A stretch of 5,800 nucleotides of DNA from Ruminococcaceae bacterium UBA1865. Its GTDB lineage: Bacteria > Bacillota > Clostridia > Oscillospirales > Acutalibacteraceae. A program made the translations under genes and the position numbers. This document shows, in pieces, positions 1 through 5,785 of the stretch. Under the pieces are notes generated by a model. It was given only the letters and a program-made list of their open reading frames with translations, did not search any database and was not told the origin of the DNA. Location: the NCBI GenBank assembly GCA_002338255.1, contig DDHX01000012.1, positions 49,136 to 54,935 on the forward strand, written 5' to 3'. Each line of letters opens with the position of its first letter. Position 1 is the stretch's first letter.

Positions 1-1
1 G

Positions 2-139
2 GACGTAAGAGATTATTTGGAAAAATTGGGAATACCAAAAGAGCACACCGTTTGCGGCACAGCGGCAGTCGGCTGGATTGACGGAGCCGCCCCCAAAGCT
101 CCCACAAGAAAGACGAACACGGTCAACATTATACGGTAA
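2..139 (+). CDS. Nitroreductase family protein, C-terminal fragment (5' end outside window)
   Basis: The open frame enters from the left edge and gives 45 residues before a TAA stop. The tail contains LGIPKEHTVCGTAAVGW followed by APKAPTRKTNTVNIIR. A GIP..., small-residue/G, then APKAP-R-K...V-N-I pattern is the usual C-terminus of FMN-dependent nitroreductase-like proteins, where the Pro/Arg/Lys segment lies near the flavin and dimer interface (family knowledge). These enzymes typically reduce nitro compounds, quinones or flavins with NAD(P)H, but the substrate cannot be told from the tail. The start, the flavin-binding N-terminus and the upstream context are not visible. No convincing intrinsic terminator follows; 84 bases separate its stop from pta on the same strand, so partial co-transcription with pta is possible. 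Family assignment rests on a short segment and is moderately sure. Confidence 0.62.
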   Translation, partial: DVRDYLEKLGIPKEHTVCGTAAVGWIDGAAPKAPTRKTNTVNIIR

Positions 140-205
140 CAGTCGCCTGCACAGGGCACTTACTGGCGCTCCGGCGGCTAAACTGTTTGTATGAAATAAA
201 ATTAA

Positions 206-1216
<1,011 letters not shown>

Positions 1217-1221
1217 TAAAC

Positions 1222-1257
1222 AAACAGGACGCTTGAATTAACAAGCGTCCTGTTTTT
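1222..1257 (+). terminator. Intrinsic terminator of pta
   Basis: A perfect 14-bp stem, aaacaggacgcttg (1222-1235) with caagcgtcctgttt (1242-1255), has a 6-base AT loop (aattaa) and a T run that starts within the stem and ends at 1257. It begins six bases after the pta stop codon. The leading A residues make it able to act on the opposite strand too, but no minus-strand gene ends here. Confidence 0.93.
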
Positions 1258-1320
1258 GCAAATGAAGCGCGTAATCTGTAAAATAAGAATGAAATATAAA
1301 TGAATTTAACTTTTTAGCAC

Positions 1321-1349
1321 TTGAATATCAGCATGAGTGGTGCTATATT
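1321..1349 (+). promoter_or_regulatory. Sigma-A type promoter of the encapsulin operon, with extended -10 and a possible operator
   Basis: A -35 box TTGAAT (1321-1326) is followed by a 17-base spacer and a -10 box TATATT (1344-1349), with TGC directly before the -10 (extended -10). Transcription would start near 1356, giving a short leader before the ribosome binding site at 1380-1386. An AT-rich tract upstream (about 1280-1315) could act as an UP element. A split inverted repeat TAGCAC (1315-1320) / GTGCTA (1340-1345) brackets the -35 and spacer and may be a repressor site. No recognisable Fur or PerR box was seen. Confidence 0.72.
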
Positions 1350-1392
1350 TTAATTGGATAATACCAAAATTTTCATATTGGAGGAGAAACAA

Positions 1393-1764
1393 ATGCCAGC
1401 TTTTGCAAACCCGTTTCAGGGGAATGTTGATCGAAAAATTTCCAAAGAAGAGCTGATTCAAGCAGTACGGTTGGATATCGCAGGTGAACTCGAAGCTATT
1501 TATCTCTACGACGCACATGTTCAGGCGACGGATGATGAAATGGCTCAAAGAGTAATCAGTGATATTCGTGATGAAGAAAAAGCGCATGTCGGTGAGCTAA
1601 TGACGCTCTTACGTCACCTTGATCCGCAAGAAGCGGAATTGTTTGCCTCCGGCGAAGCCGAAGTGAAGGAAATGCTTGAAGAATTGCATATTCCCGAACC
1701 CGCCGGCGAAAATTTACCGGATGACAAAGTGCAGCAGACTGTGGGCAGTTTGCTTAACAAATAA
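1393..1764 (+). CDS. Encapsulated ferritin-like protein (EncFtn), encapsulin cargo
   Basis: Ferroxidase cargo that oxidises Fe(II) for mineral storage inside an encapsulin shell. The 123-residue product has the two-helix EncFtn core: ELEAIYLYD (32-40) on helix 1 and RDEEKAHVGEL (59-69) on helix 2. E32, Y39, E62 and H65 fall at the same positions as the ferroxidase-centre residues of Rhodospirillum rubrum EncFtn (E32, Y39, E62, H65, from memory). Half-ferritins of this type pair two chains to make one di-iron site and form annular decamers (family knowledge). After an acidic third helix (80-97) and a Pro/Gly linker, the protein ends TVGSLLNK (116-123), which resembles encapsulin cargo-loading peptides of the TVGSL type. 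ATG 1393 is chosen over TTG 1354 because GGAGGAG (1380-1386) sits 6 bases upstream of it. Shell gene follows 27 bases later in the same operon. Unlike R. rubrum, positions 31 and 38 are Gly and Leu, not Glu and Trp. Confidence 0.92.
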   Translation: MPAFANPFQGNVDRKISKEELIQAVRLDIAGELEAIYLYDAHVQATDDEMAQRVISDIRDEEKAHVGELMTLLRHLDPQEAELFASGEAEVKEMLEELHIPEPAGENLPDDKVQQTVGSLLNK

Positions 1765-1776
1765 CATACAATTTAT

Positions 1777-1784
1777 AAGGAGGT
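1777..1784 (+). promoter_or_regulatory. Full-consensus Shine-Dalgarno site of the encapsulin shell gene
   Basis: AAGGAGGT is fully complementary to the anti-Shine-Dalgarno end of 16S rRNA, 7 bases before ATG 1792. It is the strongest ribosome binding site in the window. This fits the need for far more shell subunits than cargo subunits from one transcript (inference). Confidence 0.85.
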
Positions 1785-1791
1785 CGAATCA

Positions 1792-2610
1792 ATGAGTTAT
1801 TTATCAAGAGAAAGTTCTCCCATATCCGCTAAGCTGTGGGAGCAAATAGACAGCGCAGTCGTACAGGCTGCTTCCCACGTTTTGACCGGCAGACGGTTCC
1901 TGCATGTTTTTGGGCCTCTTGGGGTAGGAGCCGAAAGTATCAATATTGATGATGCCGACCACGTCGAAGAGGTTTCCGCACAGGGAATGATCAAAACGAA
2001 CGGCAGAAAATTTGTGGAAATACCAACTGTTTATGATGATTTCACGCTTTTGGCGAGGGATCTTGAAAGCAGCGCAAAATCGGGATACCCAACCGATTTG
2101 TCAAAGGTATTGGCATCCGCTGAGGCGTGCGCACTTGCGGAAGACAGGCTGGTTTATTTTGGAAACGAAAAGTACGGCTATCAAGGGCTGCTCAACGCGA
2201 ACGGAGTCAACAAACTAAAGAGGAACGACTGGAAAACCGGTGAAAATTCCTTTGCCGATGTGGCTGCCGGAATCGAACTGTTGGCAACGAAGGGCATTTA
2301 TGGAGCCTACGCGCTTGCCGTAAGTCCGGATTTGTACATGCAGATGCAGCGTATACAGCAGGGCACCGGATTGCTGGAAATAGATCGGGTCAGCAAGCTT
2401 TTAGATGGCAATATATTTAAGGCTCCTGTTTTAGGAAGTGGAAAAGCAATTTTGCTTTGCTCCGATCCACGCAATGTAGATTTGGTGATTGGTCAGGATA
2501 TCGCGACAGCCTATTTAGAGCAGAAAGATTTGAACCATAACTTCCGCATTTTGGAAACAGTGCTTCCACGTATTAAGCGCGGACAGGCAATTGTTGTTTT
2601 TGAATCATAA
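1792..2610 (+). CDS. Family 1 encapsulin nanocompartment shell protein (linocin M18/HK97-fold)
   Basis: Shell protein that self-assembles into a hollow icosahedral compartment and captures cargo through a short C-terminal peptide. The product has 272 residues; family 1 encapsulins are usually about 265-285. Aligned by eye with Thermotoga maritima encapsulin: the N-terminal helix with the SPIS...WEQID pattern (9-20), GRRFLHVFGPLG (33-44), the E-loop region (about 50-78), TDLSKV followed by AEDRLVYFGNEKYGYQGLL (101-134), and GQDIATAY (234-241). The N-terminal helix and adjacent P-domain form the cargo-peptide groove in this family. At the place of the Thermotoga flavin-stacking Trp the alignment gives a non-aromatic residue (around 88-90), so flavin binding is not predicted. 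Start is fixed by the consensus ribosome binding site. It lies 27 bases after the EncFtn gene with no promoter or terminator between, so the shell and its iron-oxidising cargo are one operon. Phage capsid origin of the fold is known; no other phage gene is seen here. Confidence 0.95.
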   Translation: MSYLSRESSPISAKLWEQIDSAVVQAASHVLTGRRFLHVFGPLGVGAESINIDDADHVEEVSAQGMIKTNGRKFVEIPTVYDDFTLLARDLESSAKSGYPTDLSKVLASAEACALAEDRLVYFGNEKYGYQGLLNANGVNKLKRNDWKTGENSFADVAAGIELLATKGIYGAYALAVSPDLYMQMQRIQQGTGLLEIDRVSKLLDGNIFKAPVLGSGKAILLCSDPRNVDLVIGQDIATAYLEQKDLNHNFRILETVLPRIKRGQAIVVFES

Positions 2611-2672
2611 TTCATTCTGTATGTAAAATTTCGGAACGCCTCTATGAGTCGGATTGAGCATACATAAATGAA

Positions 2673-2705
2673 AAACAGGTCCTGCTGATTTGGCAGGGCC
2701 TGTTT
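2673..2705. terminator. Bidirectional terminator between convergent genes
   Basis: A 13-bp stem aaacaggtcctgc (2673-2685) / gcagggcctgttt (2693-2705) with one G-T wobble and a 7-base loop lies between the encapsulin stop (2610) and the stop of the minus-strand gene (2718). The T run is better on the minus strand (five T's from the A tract at 2671-2675) than on the plus strand (three T's), so it should end the small minus gene efficiently and the encapsulin operon at least partly. Confidence 0.8.
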
Positions 2706-2717
2706 GCTAAAAGGGGT

Positions 2718-2972
2718 TTAGTTGAGTGAGCAGCCGGGGCCGCTGCAAAATGGCTGGCCTTTGTGGGCTTCAGCTTCATCAAGGGTAATTACGTCCACAT
2801 ACAGATTTTTCAGCACTTCTTCTGCCGAGCAGCTTTGCTGGTAGAACCAGAATTTAACGTTATCCTCTATCTCGGCATCGGTGCCCTCTATCCTTTTGGG
2901 GTATACGGCAACTACTTCATTGGTTTTTTTGTCTCTTAGGCCTATCTTTTCGGCATTCTGATATTTACTCAT
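2718..2972 (-). CDS. Small conserved-looking protein of unknown function with a C-terminal Cys-x4-Cys motif
   Basis: The product has 84 residues and I do not recognise a named family. Visible features: a charged N-terminus (AEKIGLRDKKTNEVVAVYPK, 7-26) that reads like a beta hairpin, an acidic stretch (29-37), an aromatic segment KFWFYQQSC (40-48), and a C-terminal FCSGPGCSLN in which C76 and C81 form a C-x4-C pair. C48 is the only other cysteine. There is no signal peptide or membrane segment, so it should be cytoplasmic. Metal or redox binding by the cysteines is possible but only inferred. ATG 2972 is preferred to the in-frame TTG at 2990 because GAGGAA (minus strand, 2979-2984) lies 6 bases before the ATG. 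A sigma-A type promoter, a tidy ribosome binding site and a terminator support it as a real gene. It is divergent from the oxidoreductase operon and convergent with encapsulin. Confidence 0.82.
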   Translation of the reverse strand: MSKYQNAEKIGLRDKKTNEVVAVYPKRIEGTDAEIEDNVKFWFYQQSCSAEEVLKNLYVDVITLDEAEAHKGQPFCSGPGCSLN

Positions 2973-2994
2973 GGTTAATTCCTCTTTCAACGAT

Positions 2995-3020
2995 ATTGAC
3001 TACAGAAAGCTGTAATCAAT
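2995..3020 (-). promoter_or_regulatory. Hairpin in the 5' leader of the small minus-strand gene
   Basis: Read on the minus strand, attgattacag / ctgtagtcaat form an 11-bp stem with one U-G wobble and a four-base loop (cttt at 3006-3009). It sits between the promoter and the ribosome binding site, ending 10 bases before GAGGAA. No T run follows, so it is not a terminator. It could be a leader structure that stabilises mRNA or modulates initiation, or a protein-binding palindrome in DNA. Confidence 0.5.
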
Positions 3021-3032
3021 CTTATGATAAGA
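3020..3032. promoter_or_regulatory. Perfect palindrome, possible operator
   Basis: tcttat-g-ataaga is a perfect 6+6 palindrome about a central G. It lies roughly 10-22 bases downstream of the expected start site of the minus-strand promoter at 3049-3077, a usual place for a repressor site. It does not match a regulator consensus I can name with confidence. Confidence 0.35.
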
Positions 3033-3048
3033 CGAATCTTTGCGTTTG

Positions 3049-3077
3049 TATATAGAAATTCATTATAATTCATTCAA
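3049..3077 (-). promoter_or_regulatory. Sigma-A type promoter of the small minus-strand gene
   Basis: Read on the minus strand, TTGAAT (3072-3077) and TATATA (3049-3054) are separated by exactly 17 bases. Transcription would start near 3042, giving a leader of about 70 bases before ATG 2972. Its -35 region abuts the presumed promoter of the divergent oxidoreductase operon. Confidence 0.65.
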
Positions 3078-3100
3078 TATTCATAGATTCAGGCTACAAT
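3073..3100 (+). promoter_or_regulatory. Possible promoter of the oxidoreductase operon
   Basis: TACAAT (3095-3100) is a fair -10 box, but the best -35 at suitable spacing is the weak TTCAAT (3073-3078, 16-base spacer). The site would overlap the -35 of the divergent promoter, so a regulator bound here could affect both. Called on position and the -10 only. Confidence 0.35.
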
Positions 3101-3135
3101 AAAATCAAATACACTTAAGGGAGGGAAGGTTTTTT

Positions 3136-3741
3136 ATGTATAATATTTTGATAGGCGGAGCAGCCGGACAGGGCATTGAGACAACGGCCTCCATATTAGA
3201 GAAACTGCTTAAAAAATCGGGTTACAATGTGTTCACCACAAGGGATTTTATGTCTCGTGTACGCGGCGGCCATAATTTTTCATTGATCCGTTTTGGTACG
3301 GAGATTGTCACTTCGCACAGCGACAGGCTGGATGGGATTATTGCGCTAAATGACGAAACAGTGGAGCTGCATAAGGACAAGCTGAAGGACACCGGGTTTA
3401 TTTTGTGTGACAGCAAGCTGACCACAGCGGATGCACGGGCGATTAAAATTGATATGGACGCGATGGCCAAAGCACTTGGGAACCCGCGAGTTTCGGGCAG
3501 CATTGCGGTGGGCGTGATTTTAAAGCTGTTCGGTGAACCACTTGATCATGTCAGGGAAATCATAGGCACTTTCGTTAAGGAAGAATACCTTGAAATCAAT
3601 CTGAAGGCAGTAGCTGAAGGCTATGACAGCGTTGAAAAAAGGTTTCCACATTTGGAAGGCAAATTTGGTGACTGGATGATTCTTTCCGGCAGCAAGGCGC
3701 TGGCACTGGGTGCGATTGCCGCGGGACTGAAATTTTATTGA
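3136..3741 (+). CDS. First half of the interrupted oxidoreductase subunit (gamma domain plus start of alpha domain I)
   Basis: If the UGA ends translation, the product is 201 residues. Residues 1 to about 175 are the gamma domain, which in this superfamily contacts CoA and closes over the active site; the GGAAGQG glycine loop is at 7-13 and SRVRGGHNF follows about 30 residues later. Residues from about 181 to 201 (MILSGSKALALGAIAAGLKFY region) belong to the first strand and helix of the next domain, so this is not a natural free-standing gamma subunit, which would stop before them. The strong ribosome binding site belongs to this half only. Confidence 0.75.
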   Translation: MYNILIGGAAGQGIETTASILEKLLKKSGYNVFTTRDFMSRVRGGHNFSLIRFGTEIVTSHSDRLDGIIALNDETVELHKDKLKDTGFILCDSKLTTADARAIKIDMDAMAKALGNPRVSGSIAVGVILKLFGEPLDHVREIIGTFVKEEYLEINLKAVAEGYDSVEKRFPHLEGKFGDWMILSGSKALALGAIAAGLKFY

Positions 3742-4806
3742 GCCTATCCCATGTCCCCAGCCACCCCTGTCATGGAATACCTCGCGGAAAAGGGCGACGA
3801 GTCCGGCGTTGTTGTGGAGCAGGCAGAGGATGAAATTGCTGCCATCAACATGGCAATCGGTGCGTCGTTTGCCGGTGCGCGCGCAATGACAGGCACCTCC
3901 GGCGGCGGATTCTGCCTGATGGTGGAGGCGCTCGGCCTTTCCGGCATGGCTGAAATTCCCCTTGTTGTGGTGGATGTTCAGCGGCCCGGTCCCACAACCG
4001 GTCTTCCTACAAGAACAGAGCAGAGCGATTTGAAATTTGTCATTTCCGCTTCTCAGGGTGAATTTCCAAGAATGGTGATCGCGTTGCGCAATCACAAGGA
4101 CTCATTCTACCAAACAATACGTGCGTTTGAACTGGCGGAAAAATATCAAATACCCGTCATTCTTTTGAGTGACCAGTATTTGGGTGACGCTTCCGGTACG
4201 GTGGAGCCGTTTGATTTCAGCCTTATCAAACACAATCAGCCTGTTTCCACAGATGTGGCTGACGGCGAATATTTGAGATACCGTTTTACAGGTGATGGTA
4301 TTTCCCCACGCTTGATTCCCGGCAAAACGAAAAATTTTGTCACGGCTGACAGTGACGAGCACGACGAACGGGGCTGGATTACGGAATCTGGTGAAATGCG
4401 CATCCAAATGATGGACAAGCGTATGAAAAAATTGGAAAAATTAAAAGAAGAATTGCAGGAGCCGGCGTTTTTGGGCGACGAGGCCTGCGATACACTGCTT
4501 TTGGGATGGGGTTCAGTTTACGGTTCAATTGCGGAGGCGGTAAAACTGCTGAACAGTACCCAAAATGGAACATACGGGGCACTCGTTTTCGGAGACATTT
4601 ATCCGCTGCCCCAAAAACTTTTGAAAGAAAAAGCTTTATCGGCGAAACATATTATCAATATTGAACAGAATGCCACGGGGCAGTTGGCGGATTTGATCAG
4701 GGAGCGAACAGGCATCACTTGTACCGGAAGCATCTTGAAATATGACGGACGGCAGATTTCCGGGGAAGAAATTGTCGAAAAGATTCAGAAGGGGGTTTTA
4801 TCATGA
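3136..4806 (+). CDS. 2-oxoacid:acceptor oxidoreductase, fused gamma+alpha subunit, interrupted by an in-frame UGA at codon 202
   Basis: Subunit of a thiamine-diphosphate enzyme that oxidatively decarboxylates a 2-oxoacid to acyl-CoA and passes electrons to ferredoxin or a similar acceptor. Read through the UGA (3739-3741), the frame gives 556 residues, the usual length of the fused gamma-alpha class. Order: gamma domain with GGAAGQG (7-13) and MSRVRGGHNF, to about residue 175; alpha domain I beginning near SGSKALALGAIAAG (184-197), then AYPMSPATP (203-211), VEQAEDE (227-233), GTSGGGF (253-259) and RPGPTTGLPTRTEQ (283-296); domains II-III with LLLGWGS and NIEQNATGQL. The UGA falls inside domain I. 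Start ATG 3136 follows the purine-rich tract 3117-3129. The gene overlaps the beta gene by ATGA. Both halves are intact and well conserved, arguing against old decay. Possibilities are selenocysteine or other readthrough, fresh nonsense mutation or sequence error. 2-Oxoglutarate or branched-chain oxoacids are plausible substrates; the sequence does not decide. Confidence 0.85.
3739..3741 (+). other. In-frame UGA codon within a conserved motif
   Basis: The reading frame is ...TTT TAT TGA GCC TAT CCC ATG TCC..., giving FY-x-AYPMSP. No frameshift is needed to join the two halves. From memory, the residue at this place in relatives is usually small (Ala, Ser, Gly or Cys). TGC/TGT (Cys), TCA (Ser) and GGA (Gly) are each one substitution from TGA, so mutation is as easy to imagine as selenocysteine. 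UGA stops pta and this gene itself, and TGG encodes Trp in the encapsulin gene, so the codon is not globally reassigned. Confidence 0.9.
3745..3779 (+). promoter_or_regulatory. Hairpin just after the UGA, weak SECIS candidate
   Basis: tatcccatg (3745-3753) pairs with catggaata (3771-3779): 5 bp, a C-A mismatch, then 3 bp. Inside, cag (3758-3760) can pair with ctg (3767-3769), leaving the six-base loop ccaccc, about 22 bases after the UGA. Position fits a bacterial SECIS. Against it, the apical loop lacks the expected G unless the terminal G-C pair opens, and the inner helix is short. Part of the stem comes from two ATG codons in similar context, so chance is quite possible. Confidence 0.25.
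3751..4806 (+). CDS. Second half of the interrupted oxidoreductase subunit (alpha catalytic part)
   Basis: This in-frame segment has 351 residues from ATG 3751. It holds most of the alpha subunit: VEQAEDE (22-28), GTSGGGF (48-54), the RPGPTTGLPTRTEQSD substrate/cofactor-loop signature (78-93), a DEHDERG segment (202-208), then the domain II Rossmann-like part starting near DTLLLGWGS (247-255) and NIEQNATGQL (303-312). As an independent protein it would lack the first strand and helix of domain I and the AYP residues that precede the Met. No Shine-Dalgarno sequence lies at usable distance before ATG 3751, so separate initiation could only come from reinitiation after the UGA ten bases upstream. 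It ends in TGA that overlaps the beta start codon. Confidence 0.75.
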   Translation: MSPATPVMEYLAEKGDESGVVVEQAEDEIAAINMAIGASFAGARAMTGTSGGGFCLMVEALGLSGMAEIPLVVVDVQRPGPTTGLPTRTEQSDLKFVISASQGEFPRMVIALRNHKDSFYQTIRAFELAEKYQIPVILLSDQYLGDASGTVEPFDFSLIKHNQPVSTDVADGEYLRYRFTGDGISPRLIPGKTKNFVTADSDEHDERGWITESGEMRIQMMDKRMKKLEKLKEELQEPAFLGDEACDTLLLGWGSVYGSIAEAVKLLNSTQNGTYGALVFGDIYPLPQKLLKEKALSAKHIINIEQNATGQLADLIRERTGITCTGSILKYDGRQISGEEIVEKIQKGVLS

Positions 4807-5654
4807 GCATGAATTCATTTTGCACTTACGATACCGCATGGTGCCCGGGATGCGGGAATTTCAGCATACTGGAATGTTTAAAGAAGGCGCTCGAAGAGCT
4901 GAATAAAGACCCTTATGAAGTGCTGATGGTGGCAGGAATAGGGCAGGCTGCAAAAACCCCCCAATACATCAGTGCCAACAGCTTTTGCGGACTCCATGGC
5001 AGGGCGCTGCCCGCCGCAGTGGCGGCAAAGATTGCCAATGAAAAGCTGACGGTGATTGTCGACACCGGTGACGGCGATTCCTACGGCGAAGGCGGAAACC
5101 ATTTTATTCACAACATCCGCAGAAATGTGGACATCACGCATTTCGTCCATGACAATCAGATTTACGGCCTTACCAAGGGGCAGGCTTCCCCAACTTCAGC
5201 TGAAGGACAGGTTACGGATGTGCAGCCCACAGGCAATATCAACACTCCGCTCAATCCTGTACTTTTAGCCATTGCCGCCGGCGGTGGATTTGTCGCAAGA
5301 GCGTTCAGCGGGGATAAGGATCACCTCATTTCCATTATGAAGCAGGCGATTCTTTATAATGGGTATGCACTGGTCGATATCTTACAGCCATGCGTTAGCT
5401 TTAATAAGGTAAACACCTTCTCCTATTACAGCAAAAGGGTGTACCGGCTGGACGATGGCTATGATGCTTCCGACAAAGCTGCGGCAATGCAGAAAGCGAT
5501 GGAATACGGTGACAGAATCCCAATCGGAGTAATTTATCAAGAACAAAAACGTACCTTCCATGAGAAAAACAAAGTTCTGTCCGGCGGTGTACCGCTGATA
5601 GACAAGCCAGCCGACCTTTCAACTGTTCAACGTTTGGCTGATGAGTTTATTTAA
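4803..5654 (+). CDS. 2-oxoacid:acceptor oxidoreductase beta subunit (TPP- and Fe-S-binding)
   Basis: Catalytic partner of the alpha subunit; it binds thiamine diphosphate-Mg and, in the family, one [4Fe-4S] cluster that takes electrons from the substrate. The product has 283 residues, typical of beta subunits. Seen: WCPGCGN (13-19), GLHGRALP (63-70), the TPP motif beginning GDGD (89-92) and running through GGNHFIHNIRRN, DNQIYGLTKGQASPT (117-131), and DILQPCVSFNKVN (192-204). C14, C17 and C197 match three of the four cluster ligands known from Sulfolobus-type enzymes; the fourth place, in GIGQAAKTP, is Q48. ATG 4803 has AAGGGGG (4789-4795) 7 bases upstream and overlaps the alpha stop as ATGA, so the two subunits are translationally coupled. 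No ferredoxin-like delta subunit is present. ATG 4809 is a possible but less favoured start. Confidence 0.94.
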   Translation: MSMNSFCTYDTAWCPGCGNFSILECLKKALEELNKDPYEVLMVAGIGQAAKTPQYISANSFCGLHGRALPAAVAAKIANEKLTVIVDTGDGDSYGEGGNHFIHNIRRNVDITHFVHDNQIYGLTKGQASPTSAEGQVTDVQPTGNINTPLNPVLLAIAAGGGFVARAFSGDKDHLISIMKQAILYNGYALVDILQPCVSFNKVNTFSYYSKRVYRLDDGYDASDKAAAMQKAMEYGDRIPIGVIYQEQKRTFHEKNKVLSGGVPLIDKPADLSTVQRLADEFI

Positions 5655-5707
5655 ACGGGCGGGGTAATATTTTTTATAAGTACGGGTAAAATAACTTCTA
5701 AAGTCTA

Positions 5708-5736
5708 TTGACATAACAGAATTTAGGTGCTATATT
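5708..5736 (+). promoter_or_regulatory. Near-consensus sigma-A promoter for the gene at the right edge
   Basis: TTGACA (5708-5713, perfect -35), a 17-base spacer, and TATATT (5731-5736) with TGC directly before it (extended -10). Transcription would start near 5743. From GG before the extended -10 through the -10 it shares the 12-mer ggtgctatattt with the encapsulin promoter. No clear GC-rich terminator lies between the beta-subunit stop (5654) and this promoter, so read-through from the oxidoreductase operon is also possible. Confidence 0.8.
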
Positions 5737-5785
5737 TAAAGTACACAAAAAAGGTATACATTACAAATGAAAAGGAAGCGTTAAT

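Noticed and set aside
140..200. Terminator after the nitroreductase fragment
   Set aside because: Only short GC complementarities (cgcc/ggcg) with no T run; not a convincing intrinsic terminator.
1354..1392. TTG start adding 13 residues to EncFtn
   Set aside because: It is at the predicted transcription start, has no ribosome binding site, and GGAGGAG fits ATG 1393.
3739..3741. Genome-wide reassignment of UGA to Trp or Gly
   Set aside because: UGA ends pta right before its terminator and ends the alpha gene in the ATGA overlap with beta, so it works as a stop here.
3520..4095. 191-codon open frame on the minus strand across the UGA site
   Set aside because: It lies opposite the well-conserved oxidoreductase coding sequence, has no recognisable motifs, and is a by-product of codon bias in the true frame.
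3136..4806. Natural split into separate gamma and alpha genes
   Set aside because: The first half runs about 20 residues into alpha domain I, the second lacks that strand and helix and the AYP residues, and ATG 3751 has no ribosome binding site.
5655..5707. Terminator after the beta subunit
   Set aside because: There is a T-rich stretch (5669-5676) but no GC-rich stem in front of it.
5768..5785. Tiny open frame MKRKR before the edge gene, as a leader peptide
   Set aside because: It overlaps the ribosome binding site of the next start, has no ribosome binding site of its own, and five codons can arise by chance.
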